Source: Bacteroidetes bacterium UBA1947
Lineage (GTDB): Bacteria > Bacteroidota > Bacteroidia > Chitinophagales > Chitinophagaceae
DNA: 24,435 nt
Direction: 5' to 3'
Assembly (NCBI GenBank): GCA_002336915.1
Contig: DDET01000057.1
Span: 1-24,435, forward strand
Shown: positions 6,421-14,800 of the stretch, piece by piece
Position numbering within the stretch: the stretch's first letter is position 1
Layout: each line of letters starts with the position of its first letter
Position numbers and translations under genes: made by a program
Notes under the pieces: generated by a model
What the model saw: only the letters and a program-made list of their open reading frames with translations
What the model was told of the DNA's origin: nothing
The model's database searches: none

Positions 6421-9027
6421 CTAATAGATAATCACACTCGCCCTCGCCGAAGTTACTTTACCGGTCATTTCGATAATATACCTGCCCTTTGCAAGGTTCC
6501 CTGCGTTCACTTCAGCACGGCCTGCCTCATCAAAGTTAATATTGCCCTTCCACATCGTTCTGCCGTTTGCATCCAACAGTCTTGCTAATGCCTTCTCGCG
6601 TTTGAATGAAGAATTGGTACTACTTACTATGAACGTTCCCTTATTGGGGTTTGGGCTCACTGCTAGTTCCTCGGGCTGTACGATCACCGCCGGGACGCCA
6701 ACAGGATGCTCGTTCTTTGGTGAGTGCCACATGCCACGGCCATAGGTGGCTGCCCATATATCGTAAGTGCTGTAGTTGATGCCAAGGTCGTAAACATGTA
6801 CGGAAGGCAGACCATTGTTGTATGGTGCCCAGGCAGTCATGGTAGTGTCCCGGTAAAAAACGCCCACATCTGTGCCTATGTATTTGGTATGGCTTGAGGT
6901 ATCAATTGTAATACAATCAGCCGGTACATTGGGTAGTCCCTGGCTCATGTTGCTCCAGCCTCCGTGCGAAGGCCAGTAACTGGCAACATGTACCGTATCA
7001 TAGCCCCCAAAGGTCACCCAAAGATGCGTGGCATCCTGCGGGTCGACAATAATGTCGGAGATCCATGTCCATTGATAATAAGGTACAGGGATATTGTTCC
7101 ATGAGCCACCAAAATTTGTAGTACCGTAAAGCTGGTTGTAAACCAGCACGTAGATGTAGTTTTGGTTGCTTGGTGAAATTGCGATCCTGTCCACGGTGTG
7201 GGCTGTATCGAACACATTTGAGATTGCTGTCCAGCTATTACCGGTATCGGTGGAATAGTACAATTTATCAAAGGCCGCATACAGTGAAGTGTGCACATGC
7301 GGGTCCAGGAAAAATGGTGTTATCCAGCTGCCTCCCGGCTGGCCGGGCACATTGTCTGAGATTGAAACATAGTTTTGCCCCGCATCGGTTGTGCGCATCA
7401 GGTAGCCATTTTGCGAAGAGGTGTAAAATATCAGCGGGTTCACATAGTCTTCCTGGCAGTCCATTCCATCGCCACCCGTAAGCTCATAAGCCTGGGTTAA
7501 GCTTACTGCCTTGGTGCCATTATCCTGTGCCCCACCTATTACAAAAGGATTAACTCCCGTCACTGCGTTGCGGTAAAATTCTGTAATACCCAGGCCATTG
7601 GTGAGGTCTGTCCAGGAAAGATCTATAGGGTTTGTGCATGAATAAATACCGCCGTCGCAGCATTCAAAAAGTTTGCCCGGCACCAGGGGGTGATATTTCA
7701 GGTAATGTTTGTCTGCGTGCACCGTTGCTACTGTAGCAGTATCGCTGTACCATGTAGTCGCTATTTGCCAGTTGTAACCGCCGTCTGCAGAGTACCATGT
7801 ATTCACACCGCCTATCACTACTTTATTAGGGTCTGCAGGGTTCATGGCTATGCAGAGGTCATACCATCCCTGTCCACCGCAGGATGTAGTATCCAACACC
7901 CTTGCCCAACTCAGCATGTTCTTCGAACAATCGGGCACGCTGTATATCTGCGTGAAATTATGACCCGTATCGCTTGAGCTGTATATGCCCGCAAGGCCGC
8001 TGGAGTTGGCATCAGAAAATATCGCTTTGACGATAGCCGGGTTTGCCGGGCATACTGCCAGGCTCACACGGTTAACGCTGGCTACACTTGTGACCTGCTG
8101 CCATGTTTGGCCCGCATCTGCCGACCTATAGATCTCAGCGTCGTTATTTACTATGCCTGCAGCGAAGACGACATTGGGGTTTGAGGGGCAATAGACCACT
8201 TCCTTAAAGTCGCCGTTAAAAACATTCGTCCAGGACGTTCCTCCATTTGCAGAGCGGTAAATACCCCAGTTGGCAGCAAGCAAGAGCGTATTTGTATCTG
8301 CAGGGCTTATCACAAGGGTATTGGCAAGAAAATAGTCGGAAGTATTGAAGGCCAGTCCTGTGGCATTCCAGGTGTCTCCGCCGTCGGTGGATTTCATTAC
8401 GCCGAGGCTATACGTATCTCCGGCATCGCGGTCGCCCGTGCAGAGATAAATCGTGTTCGGGTTGAGCGGGTTATAATCTATATCGCCCACGCCCAGTGCC
8501 ATAAGGTTGTGGTACATGGGGGTCCAAGAGCCGCCGCCGTCTTTGGTTCGCCATGCGCCGCCACCGGCACTGCCTATCCAGAAGATATTCGGATCGGTGG
8601 GATGAAAGGCCACAACGTTGATGCGCCCTATGCCATAATATCCCCCGCCATTTGAAGTGTCGGGGCCGCTGAAAGCCCATGCCGACTGGTTGGCCGTGGC
8701 CTTAGCCGCGTGGGACTTTTGTTTGTCCTGGTAGCTTTGCCATTCCTGCCATGTTCTCATGGTGGGCACTATATAGCCATCCTTGTCCAGGTGCTGCTGC
8801 CAGTACCATGCCCATTTCTGGAACAGGTGATCTTTGTTCTCTCTTATCGTTTTGCCGCTGCGGCCTTCCTCTTCTTCATTTTCATAGTCGCGGTTGCCCA
8901 GTTGCTTTTTGTGTGCTGCAACTATATCATCAAATTTCTGAGGGCCTTTATTCACAGGCATCCATGGCTGTGCCCATATGCCGTTTGCCAGCAAAAGAGC
9001 GAAAGCCAGTAAGTACAGTTTTCTCAT
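6421..9027 (-). CDS. T9SS-exported Asp-box (BNR/sortilin-like) beta-propeller protein, type A sorting domain
   Basis: The 868-residue protein has a signal peptide (MRKLYLLAFALLLANGIWAQ), a charged N-terminal segment (about 30-100), and a long propeller region with at least nine Asp-box turns of the form S/T-x-D-x-G-x-x-W: RTKDGGGSW, KSTDGGDTW, RSANGGTSW, RSADAGQTW, SSSDTGHNF, YSADGGYNW, RTTDAGQNY, YSTDTGNSW, GTTNFGGSW. The last 80 or so residues are a T9SS type A sorting domain (AVSPNPNKGTF near its start, GRYIIEMTG, ending ASVIIY), which directs export across the outer membrane and surface attachment or release. Asp-box propellers occur in sialidases, sortilins and photosystem assembly factors; no glycosidase active site is evident, so binding or adhesion is as likely as catalysis. 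It starts 7 bases after the stop of the small upstream gene and is probably co-transcribed with it. Confidence 0.9.
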   Translation of the reverse strand: MRKLYLLAFALLLANGIWAQPWMPVNKGPQKFDDIVAAHKKQLGNRDYENEEEEGRSGKTIRENKDHLFQKWAWYWQQHLDKDGYIVPTMRTWQEWQSYQDKQKSHAAKATANQSAWAFSGPDTSNGGGYYGIGRINVVAFHPTDPNIFWIGSAGGGAWRTKDGGGSWTPMYHNLMALGVGDIDYNPLNPNTIYLCTGDRDAGDTYSLGVMKSTDGGDTWNATGLAFNTSDYFLANTLVISPADTNTLLLAANWGIYRSANGGTSWTNVFNGDFKEVVYCPSNPNVVFAAGIVNNDAEIYRSADAGQTWQQVTSVASVNRVSLAVCPANPAIVKAIFSDANSSGLAGIYSSSDTGHNFTQIYSVPDCSKNMLSWARVLDTTSCGGQGWYDLCIAMNPADPNKVVIGGVNTWYSADGGYNWQIATTWYSDTATVATVHADKHYLKYHPLVPGKLFECCDGGIYSCTNPIDLSWTDLTNGLGITEFYRNAVTGVNPFVIGGAQDNGTKAVSLTQAYELTGGDGMDCQEDYVNPLIFYTSSQNGYLMRTTDAGQNYVSISDNVPGQPGGSWITPFFLDPHVHTSLYAAFDKLYYSTDTGNSWTAISNVFDTAHTVDRIAISPSNQNYIYVLVYNQLYGTTNFGGSWNNIPVPYYQWTWISDIIVDPQDATHLWVTFGGYDTVHVASYWPSHGGWSNMSQGLPNVPADCITIDTSSHTKYIGTDVGVFYRDTTMTAWAPYNNGLPSVHVYDLGINYSTYDIWAATYGRGMWHSPKNEHPVGVPAVIVQPEELAVSPNPNKGTFIVSSTNSSFKREKALARLLDANGRTMWKGNINFDEAGRAEVNAGNLAKGRYIIEMTGKVTSARASVIIY

Positions 9028-9034
9028 AAAATTT

Positions 9035-9520
9035 TTATGGCATTGCCAGGTCTTTCAATTTTGTGATCTTTGTTACAGGCAGGTATCTCCATCCGCTGGT
9101 AGCGGTTTTGAAGAATATTGCCTGCCCCTTAGTGTTTTGTATCTCTTCAGGCATAGGGAATTTGCCACCGGGTATGGCTGTTAACTGTATGTCGTCACCG
9201 GCTTTGATGTGCTCAAGTGATAATTCATTTTTGCTGTTGCCATTTTTAGGTTTGTATAGTTTTGCTCCGCAGCTCATCCATGCATTAGTGCCGCGCCAGA
9301 AAAAAGTTTCGGGTGCCTGCTTGCTTTTCCATTTGAGTATAAAGGTATAATTGGTAATAGGGTTAGAACCTCTCATGCCCGGCAGCGTACGCTGCATGCT
9401 GGCGGAGACCAGCGTTGCATAAGTTTTGCCTGAACTTGCAGTTTTTTTCTTCTCCTGTGCTGTGGCACAACCAAGAATGGATATGGAAGCGATTAATGCT
9501 ACAAAATATCTTATACTCAT
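9035..9520 (-). CDS. Unrecognised small exported protein, probable lipoprotein
   Basis: I do not recognise this 161-residue protein. The chosen start (ATG 9520, MSIRYFVALIASISILGCATAQ) gives a signal peptide with a lipobox-like ILGC, so either lipid attachment at C18 or signal peptidase I cleavage before Q is possible. An ATG 17 codons further upstream lies in frame but would place the N-terminus inside the preceding terminator. The mature part is basic, with two aromatic clusters (ETFFWRGTNAWMSCG and IFFKTATSGWRYLPV) and no known motif. It begins just after the S46 peptidase terminator and ends 7 bases before the T9SS propeller gene, so a role as a surface partner of that protein is a reasonable inference. 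Confidence 0.75.
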   Translation of the reverse strand: MSIRYFVALIASISILGCATAQEKKKTASSGKTYATLVSASMQRTLPGMRGSNPITNYTFILKWKSKQAPETFFWRGTNAWMSCGAKLYKPKNGNSKNELSLEHIKAGDDIQLTAIPGGKFPMPEEIQNTKGQAIFFKTATSGWRYLPVTKITKLKDLAMP

Positions 9521-9532
9521 ATCATTAAAAGT

Positions 9533-9562
9533 AATAAAAAAAACGCTCATGTAGAGCGTTTT
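9533..9562 (-). terminator. Intrinsic terminator of the S46 peptidase gene
   Basis: On the minus strand AAAACGCTC-tacat-GAGCGTTTT (9562-9540) forms a 9-bp stem and is followed by an unbroken T run (to 9533). It lies 22 bases past the peptidase stop and directly before the start of the small lipoprotein gene, so it also insulates that two-gene unit. Confidence 0.85.
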
Positions 9563-9584
9563 CCAAAGCAAAACGGCGAGTTAT

Positions 9585-11750
9585 TTAGTTTTTAACAAGT
9601 TTCATTTCATTAAGCAGCCATCCGGCACCACCAAACTTTTGAATGATGAACAAAGTATAGCGAATATCGAGGCTGATGTTGCGGCATACCGAGGGGTCAA
9701 AATTGAAATCGCTCATGGTACCTTCCCACACGCGGTCAAAATTGGTGCCTATCAGTTGGCCTTTCGCATTCAGTACAGGGCTACCTGAATTGCCGCCCGA
9801 TGTATGATTGTCGGCAACGAATGCCAGGGGCACAGTACCATTCACAGCCCAGCGGCCATAGTCTTTTTTCTCATAGAGCTCTTTGAGCTTTTGCGGCACT
9901 TTAAATTCTGCTATTTCAGGGTTATCCTTCGCTATTGCTTCGTCCAGGGTAGTCTGGTATGAATATTTTGCGGGCCCTTCAGGGTCTATGCCTTTTACAT
10001 GGCCATATGTAAGCCTAAGTGTGAGGTTTGCGTCGGGGTAAAAAGGGAAATTCGGCCTTTGCTCCATTTGTCCCTTCATATAAAGCCTGTTGAGCGTCGC
10101 CATTTTGCTGCTGTACCTTGCCAGGGCAGGTAGTATCCGTTTGGTACGGTATTCCGTTACCGTAGTGTACAGCTTCCATGCAGGGTCTTTAAGGATAGTA
10201 ACAGTGTCTTCTTTGTGTGCGGTAGCTGCGAATGCTTCCATTTTGTCGAGTCCCGTTGCTATCGACCTGCGATATAACTCTTCGGCCCATGTTCCAAAAT
10301 TCCGGTTGTAAGCTTTGTATTTAGCAGCATAATATGAGGGTACATCCTCACTGTTTTCAAAATACAATGGCATCAGCGCCTTGAATACCTGCTTGTCGTT
10401 CTCTGCATCGTAATTCTTATAAAAACCGGCATTGCATAGAATTTTCAGCGTATCCTGTAGCTGGCTGTCCGTCAGTTTGCTCCTGAAGCATTGCAGCATT
10501 TTATCCAGCGTTGCGCCTTGTTGTATCAGCTCCACACCCAGCACAGCTTCTTTGATATACTCGTCGGTACGTAGTTTTGAGTTCACCGCATTTGCCGCAG
10601 CTTCCATTTGCAGCAGCACGCCTGCATATGGCTTTGCTGCATTGTCGCTGGCCCATTGCTGGTAATCGTTTTCGTGTGCCTGTTTTTTGCCCATTACATT
10701 ATTGGTGCTCAGGCCCAGCACTTCGCCCTGCCATTTTTTCCAGCCATTGGCTATACCTGCATATTTTGAAGTGTATTTTATATACAGGTCGCGCGATGTT
10801 TCCATATTCTTTTTCCATATGCCCAGCTTTACTGTGCGGGTCTCTATGCGTATAGGGTCACTTATCTCGTAGTATTGCTTTAGCTGGTAAGATGAAATGT
10901 ACTCCATGGTAGTGCCGGGAAAGCCATACACCATAGTAAAATCACCTTCTTTGTAGCCCGATGTATTGATTGGGAAAAATTGTTTTGTGCGATAGGGCCG
11001 GTTTTGTTTTGAGTAAGGGGCAGGCTTATTGTTTTTGCCTGCATACACCCGGAACATGCTGAAATCACCGGTATGGCGCGGCCATGACCAGTTGTCTGTG
11101 TCGCCGCCAAATTTTCCTATACCATCGGGTGGGAAGCCCACCAGTCGCACATCTTTATACGTTTCCGTGAGAGTTACCCAGTATTGGTTCCCGGCATAAT
11201 AAGGCTTTATGGTGGCATCCATGCCGCTTGCTTTTTTGTAGCTCTGCTCTACTTCCGCTACCCGCAGGGCTATAATGCTGTCACGGGTTTTTCCCTGCAG
11301 GGTATCGGGCAGGTAGTAAAGTACTTTGTCGGTCACATTTTCCATTTTACGGATAAAGGTCACGCTCAGACCAGGGCAGGGTATCTCCTGCGCATTGTTC
11401 TTCGCCCAGAAACCATTAGCGAAGTAGTCATTTTTTACACTGCTGAGGCCCTGTACCGTGCCATAGCCGCAATGGTGATTGGTGAGCAGCAGCCCCCGTG
11501 GCGAAATGACCTCGGCGGTGCAGCCTGAACCAAAGAGCACTACGGCATTGTTTAGCCCGGTGCCGTCCGTATTATATAATTTTTCTATTGGTATCTGGCA
11601 GCCGCAAACCTTTAGATCATTTTCCCTGTCTTTAAGCGTGGCAGGTATCCAAAGACCCTCTTTGGCCCAGGATGATGCGAAAATGAAGAATGACGAGAAT
11701 AAAAGGGCTTTTTTAAAAAAATTAGGCCTAATTTCGGGTGAGATAAACAT
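9585..11750 (-). CDS. S46 family dipeptidyl-peptidase, DPP11-like (acidic P1 preference predicted)
   Basis: S46 enzymes are periplasmic or surface serine exopeptidases that remove dipeptides from N-termini and feed peptide-using Bacteroidota. The 721-residue length is normal. A signal peptide precedes AKEGLWIPATL. The catalytic histidine is in LLTNHHCGYG (H92/H93), the aspartate in the FGGDTDNWSWPRHTGDFSMFR region, and the nucleophile in GGNSGSPVL (S655). Eighteen residues on, NFDR puts arginine at position 673; in Porphyromonas gingivalis DPP11 the arginine after NFD sets the Asp/Glu P1 preference, where DPP7 has glycine. The specificity is therefore inferred as Asp/Glu. The gene is alone in its transcript, with its own terminator, and diverges from the T9SS type B gene. 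Confidence 0.93.
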   Translation of the reverse strand: MFISPEIRPNFFKKALLFSSFFIFASSWAKEGLWIPATLKDRENDLKVCGCQIPIEKLYNTDGTGLNNAVVLFGSGCTAEVISPRGLLLTNHHCGYGTVQGLSSVKNDYFANGFWAKNNAQEIPCPGLSVTFIRKMENVTDKVLYYLPDTLQGKTRDSIIALRVAEVEQSYKKASGMDATIKPYYAGNQYWVTLTETYKDVRLVGFPPDGIGKFGGDTDNWSWPRHTGDFSMFRVYAGKNNKPAPYSKQNRPYRTKQFFPINTSGYKEGDFTMVYGFPGTTMEYISSYQLKQYYEISDPIRIETRTVKLGIWKKNMETSRDLYIKYTSKYAGIANGWKKWQGEVLGLSTNNVMGKKQAHENDYQQWASDNAAKPYAGVLLQMEAAANAVNSKLRTDEYIKEAVLGVELIQQGATLDKMLQCFRSKLTDSQLQDTLKILCNAGFYKNYDAENDKQVFKALMPLYFENSEDVPSYYAAKYKAYNRNFGTWAEELYRRSIATGLDKMEAFAATAHKEDTVTILKDPAWKLYTTVTEYRTKRILPALARYSSKMATLNRLYMKGQMEQRPNFPFYPDANLTLRLTYGHVKGIDPEGPAKYSYQTTLDEAIAKDNPEIAEFKVPQKLKELYEKKDYGRWAVNGTVPLAFVADNHTSGGNSGSPVLNAKGQLIGTNFDRVWEGTMSDFNFDPSVCRNISLDIRYTLFIIQKFGGAGWLLNEMKLVKN

Positions 11751-11776
11751 TGTTGGTTTGATTTTAAAGAAATAAA

Positions 11777-11793
11777 TATAGCCTTTTGCTATA
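11777..11793. promoter_or_regulatory. Inverted repeat in the divergent gap between the S46 peptidase and T9SS type B genes
   Basis: TATAGC-N5-GCTATA (11777-11782 and 11788-11793) is a perfect 6-bp inverted repeat lying 27 bases from the peptidase start and 57 from the other. It overlaps a weak minus-strand -7 candidate TATATTTA (11780-11773). It could be a shared operator, but it is short and AT-rich, so chance is possible. Confidence 0.25.
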
Positions 11794-11849
11794 AAAGTTC
11801 TAGCCGAAATGTTATATTAGCCCAATAAAGTGAAACTCTTTTCAGAATT

Positions 11850-13919
11850 ATGAGAAAATGCCTACTCTTTGTGGTGCTTCTTATGGTATCTCAGTTGGAT
11901 ATTCTTAAGGCCCAAAATGAAGACACAACGGGTTTGTTTGTCTCGCCGGATACTGTATGCGTCAAACAACCCGTGCATCTGCGCAGTAAAGCGCTGACTG
12001 CGAATTCCCATTATTGGGGCTTCTGTTCGGGATACCTAAGCAATTACCCTACCGGCTCGAACTTCGGTGATGCTACCTTTGGTATGCAGACACCCAGCGA
12101 TATAGACATAGCCAAAGACGGTGATAACTTCTACGGTTTTGTTCTGAATAATTCAAGCAACGAATTCTTACGCTATAATTTCGGTAACAGCCTTTACAAC
12201 ACACCTACCGTTACCAATTTTGGCGACCTCACAGGTGTGCTTCCACAAGGACCTACTTCGCTTTATATCATCAAGGATACCATGACCGGCAACTGGCACA
12301 TATTTGTGGCAGGCGGTGCCGATGCACTTACATCTACATTGGCGCGTCTTGATTTCCGTAACTCACTGGCTAACACGCCCAACATTGCAAACTTCGGCAA
12401 CTTCAATAATGTCCTTAACTCCCCTCGCGGCCTTTTCATCGCGCAGGATGCGGACAGTAACTGGTACGGATACGCAGTTAACTCAAACCAGTTAAGCAAT
12501 TCGCTTGTATTCCTCGATTTCCGAGGCAAGAATCTTTCTGTTACACCAAGGATGATAGATCTGGGTACTCTGGGCAATACGATGGCACAGCCAAGCGATA
12601 TGGCTGCATTGTACGATGGCGGAGAATGGTATTTCTTTGTTACCAACTTTTTTAATAATACGATCACCCGCATCGATATTGGTCCAACCCTTGTGAATCC
12701 TGTACCTAATGCAACTAACCTGGGTACATTGAATAATACATTGTTCTCTCCATCCAGCATCACCATAATCAAGGAATGCGGTGGCATACATGCATTCATT
12801 ACAGACCTTACTACCAGTGAGTTGGTGAGGATGGATATGGATGCAGCCTTAGGCCCATACAACGGAGTTAACCTGGGTAATATCCCCGTAGTTGATTCAG
12901 CTAACCTGAACAACCCATCTGCTATCTCCCACGTTCTTCGTTACCACGATGACCTTTTTGCATTCGTTACTAATCTTGATACATCATTGTCGAGGTTTGT
13001 GTTTGCACAGTGCACCAATACCTCCATTGCTTCGTCTACGTTCAGCACACCGCCTGTATACACTTACGATACGGCAGGGTTGTATAATGTTTACTACGTA
13101 GTAGATGAAGGTTTGCCAACGATGCAGATCACTTGCAAGCAAATAAGGGTACTGCCTATTCCGGCAATGACCATTACCCCGGATACTTTAATATGCCAGC
13201 GCGATACCATTACACTTGTGGATGTGTCGGTAGCAGCGGATACAATAAAATGGAGTCCGAACTACAATATCAATGACAGCACACAGCAGATAGTACGTGT
13301 GTGGCCCGAGTACACTGTTAAATATCATATTGAACTGGATTACCCAAGTGGTTGTATAGTCGATACTTCTATTACGGTGAACGTAAGCAAGGTAACAGCT
13401 GACGCCGGTCCGGACCGTTACCTGGGCGATGGCGCAACTACACTGCTGGGGGGGGCAATGACATCGGAAGGTGCAGGATATAATTATTCCTGGACACCGA
13501 TCGCTTACCTGAACAGTTCCAATATCATGTTCCCGCAGGCCAATCCCCCGGTGGACTATACTTACTATCTTGAAGTAACGGAATTGAATGACACACTTGG
13601 CTGCCGCGATATAGACACGGTTGTGATACACAACAGGTGCCTCGATATTAACCTGCCGAATGCGTTCATACCCGGAAGCTCTAATACTACTACAAACCGC
13701 TTCGGCCTGCTTAATAAGCAATTGCTCAAACTTAACTACTTCCGCATCTTCGATCGTTGGGGTAAGCTGGTGTTTGAAACTACTGACCCGACCAAACAAT
13801 GGGATGGTATGATAGCAGACAAGCAAGCGCCTCAGGGTGTCTATGTTTGGGAAGCCGATGGCTTCTGTCTTAAAGGACAAAGGGTAATAGGATCGGGGAA
13901 TGTAACCCTGATAAGATGA
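11850..13919 (+). CDS. Secreted beta-propeller protein with PKD-like region and T9SS type B sorting domain
   Basis: The 689-residue protein has a signal peptide (cleavage near LKAQ), then about six propeller-like repeats of roughly 55-65 residues (about 65-400). Each is marked by a [NT][FL]G[DNT]L motif with a following PS/PR-x-hydrophobic strand and a DFR or DIG turn (NFGDLTGVLPQGPTSL, NFGNFNNVLNSPRGL, DLGTLGNTMAQPSDM, NLGTLNNTLFSPSSI). An Ig/PKD-like part follows (PVYTYDTAGLYNVYYVV at about 405, then CQRDTITLVDVS and DAGPDRYLGDG). The last 85-90 residues are the T9SS type B (gliding-motility-associated) domain: LPNAFIPGSSN, FRIFDRWGKLVFET, WDG, GVYVWEADGFC, ending VTLIR. It is probably a large adhesin or polymer-binding surface protein; the ligand cannot be read from the sequence. 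No T9SS machinery gene is adjacent. Confidence 0.92.
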   Translation: MRKCLLFVVLLMVSQLDILKAQNEDTTGLFVSPDTVCVKQPVHLRSKALTANSHYWGFCSGYLSNYPTGSNFGDATFGMQTPSDIDIAKDGDNFYGFVLNNSSNEFLRYNFGNSLYNTPTVTNFGDLTGVLPQGPTSLYIIKDTMTGNWHIFVAGGADALTSTLARLDFRNSLANTPNIANFGNFNNVLNSPRGLFIAQDADSNWYGYAVNSNQLSNSLVFLDFRGKNLSVTPRMIDLGTLGNTMAQPSDMAALYDGGEWYFFVTNFFNNTITRIDIGPTLVNPVPNATNLGTLNNTLFSPSSITIIKECGGIHAFITDLTTSELVRMDMDAALGPYNGVNLGNIPVVDSANLNNPSAISHVLRYHDDLFAFVTNLDTSLSRFVFAQCTNTSIASSTFSTPPVYTYDTAGLYNVYYVVDEGLPTMQITCKQIRVLPIPAMTITPDTLICQRDTITLVDVSVAADTIKWSPNYNINDSTQQIVRVWPEYTVKYHIELDYPSGCIVDTSITVNVSKVTADAGPDRYLGDGATTLLGGAMTSEGAGYNYSWTPIAYLNSSNIMFPQANPPVDYTYYLEVTELNDTLGCRDIDTVVIHNRCLDINLPNAFIPGSSNTTTNRFGLLNKQLLKLNYFRIFDRWGKLVFETTDPTKQWDGMIADKQAPQGVYVWEADGFCLKGQRVIGSGNVTLIR

Positions 13920-13944
13920 TGATAATTATGAGAAACTGATACAT

Positions 13945-13971
13945 AAATGTCCCGCCCGGTGCGGGACATTT
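13945..13971 (+). terminator. Intrinsic terminator after the T9SS type B gene
   Basis: AAATGTCCCGC and GCGGGACATTT form an 11-bp stem (13945-13955 with 13961-13971) around the loop CCGGT, followed by a short T-rich tract. It is 25 bases past the stop codon. Confidence 0.85.
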
Positions 13972-14094
13972 TACTTTTGGAAATAGGATGACCAATATCA
14001 GTAACAAAGCTGAGCTATGTCATTTGCCTATGGCCTGATAGTTGCTAACATTGATAAGCCTTATTTTTTCATAGGTAAACACAATAGGCTGATC

Positions 14095-14126
14095 TTTGTT
14101 TGCTTGTAGATTAAAAACGACCTTTG
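14095..14126 (+). promoter_or_regulatory. Predicted ahpC promoter
   Basis: TTTG (14095-14098), a 20-base spacer and GACCTTTG (14119-14126) match the Bacteroidota consensus with one mismatch at the first base of the -7 box. The leader would be about 30 bases. The rest of the gap 13972-14094 shows no gene or repeat. Confidence 0.45.
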
Positions 14127-14164
14127 TATCGACAATAAGATAAAACTCAAAATCAAATTATACA

Positions 14165-14719
14165 ATGAGCAATTTTGTAACTGTAGGAAGCAAGTTCCCT
14201 GAATTTAATAAAAAAGCCGTCGTGGCGATAGAAAAGGGAAAAGAATTTAAAAACATCAGCAATGAGGATATTAAAGGTAAGTGGGCAGTGCTGTTCTGGT
14301 GGCCTAAAGACTTTACTTTCGTTTGTCCTACAGAGATAGCTGAGTTCAACAAGAATTTTTCAAACTTCGCAGACCGTGATACGGTATTACTGGGTGCATC
14401 AACAGACAGCGAGTACGTGCACCATGCATGGCGCATGAACCATGATGACCTTCGTGATCTTAAATTCCCGATGATCGCAGATACATCAAAGAGCCTGGCT
14501 GAAGAACTAGGTATCCTTTCGGCAGATGAGAAGGTTGCCTACCGCGCTACTTATATTATAGACAATGAAGGTACCGTACGCTGGCTTTGCATCAACGACC
14601 TGAATGTTGGTCGCAACGTGGATGAGGTAATACGTGTGCTGGATGCCCTGCAAACGGACGAACTATGCCCCTGTAACTGGACCAAAGGCGAGGAAACGCT
14701 TGTAGCGGCAGTGGGTTAA
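14165..14719 (+). CDS. ahpC: Peroxiredoxin AhpC, three-cysteine type
   Basis: AhpC reduces hydrogen peroxide, organic hydroperoxides and peroxynitrite. The 184-residue protein carries the peroxidatic cysteine C54 in DFTFVCPTEIAEF and two C-terminal cysteines C168 and C170 in DELCPCNWTKGEETL. That C-terminal pattern and spacing match Mycobacterium tuberculosis AhpC (C61, C174, C176; ELCACNW) rather than the E. coli enzyme, which has one resolving cysteine and is recycled by AhpF. Consistently, an AhpD-like gene follows after 81 bases and no ahpF is seen. The start is the first ATG after a recognisable promoter, followed by MSNFVTVGSKFPEF. A terminator hairpin stands between the two genes. Confidence 0.95.
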   Translation: MSNFVTVGSKFPEFNKKAVVAIEKGKEFKNISNEDIKGKWAVLFWWPKDFTFVCPTEIAEFNKNFSNFADRDTVLLGASTDSEYVHHAWRMNHDDLRDLKFPMIADTSKSLAEELGILSADEKVAYRATYIIDNEGTVRWLCINDLNVGRNVDEVIRVLDALQTDELCPCNWTKGEETLVAAVG

Positions 14720-14742
14720 TAATTATGATCAAAGCCATTTTT

Positions 14743-14777
14743 ATCCACTCCATAATAATTTATGGAGTGGATTTTTT
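14743..14777 (+). terminator. Intercistronic terminator between ahpC and the AhpD-like gene
   Basis: ATCCACTCCATAA (14743-14755) pairs with TTATGGAGTGGAT (14760-14772), a perfect 13-bp stem with loop TAAT, followed by TTTTT. It ends 23 bases before the next start codon. It is strong enough to stop most ahpC transcripts, so the downstream gene would be expressed at a lower level by read-through, or from a promoter I cannot see. Confidence 0.85.
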
Positions 14778-14800
14778 AAATCAATAAATCGTAAAACAAT

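Noticed and set aside
13188..13880. 230-codon minus-strand open frame opposite the T9SS type B gene
   Set aside because: It is antisense to the PKD-like and sorting domains, which are clearly coding on the plus strand.
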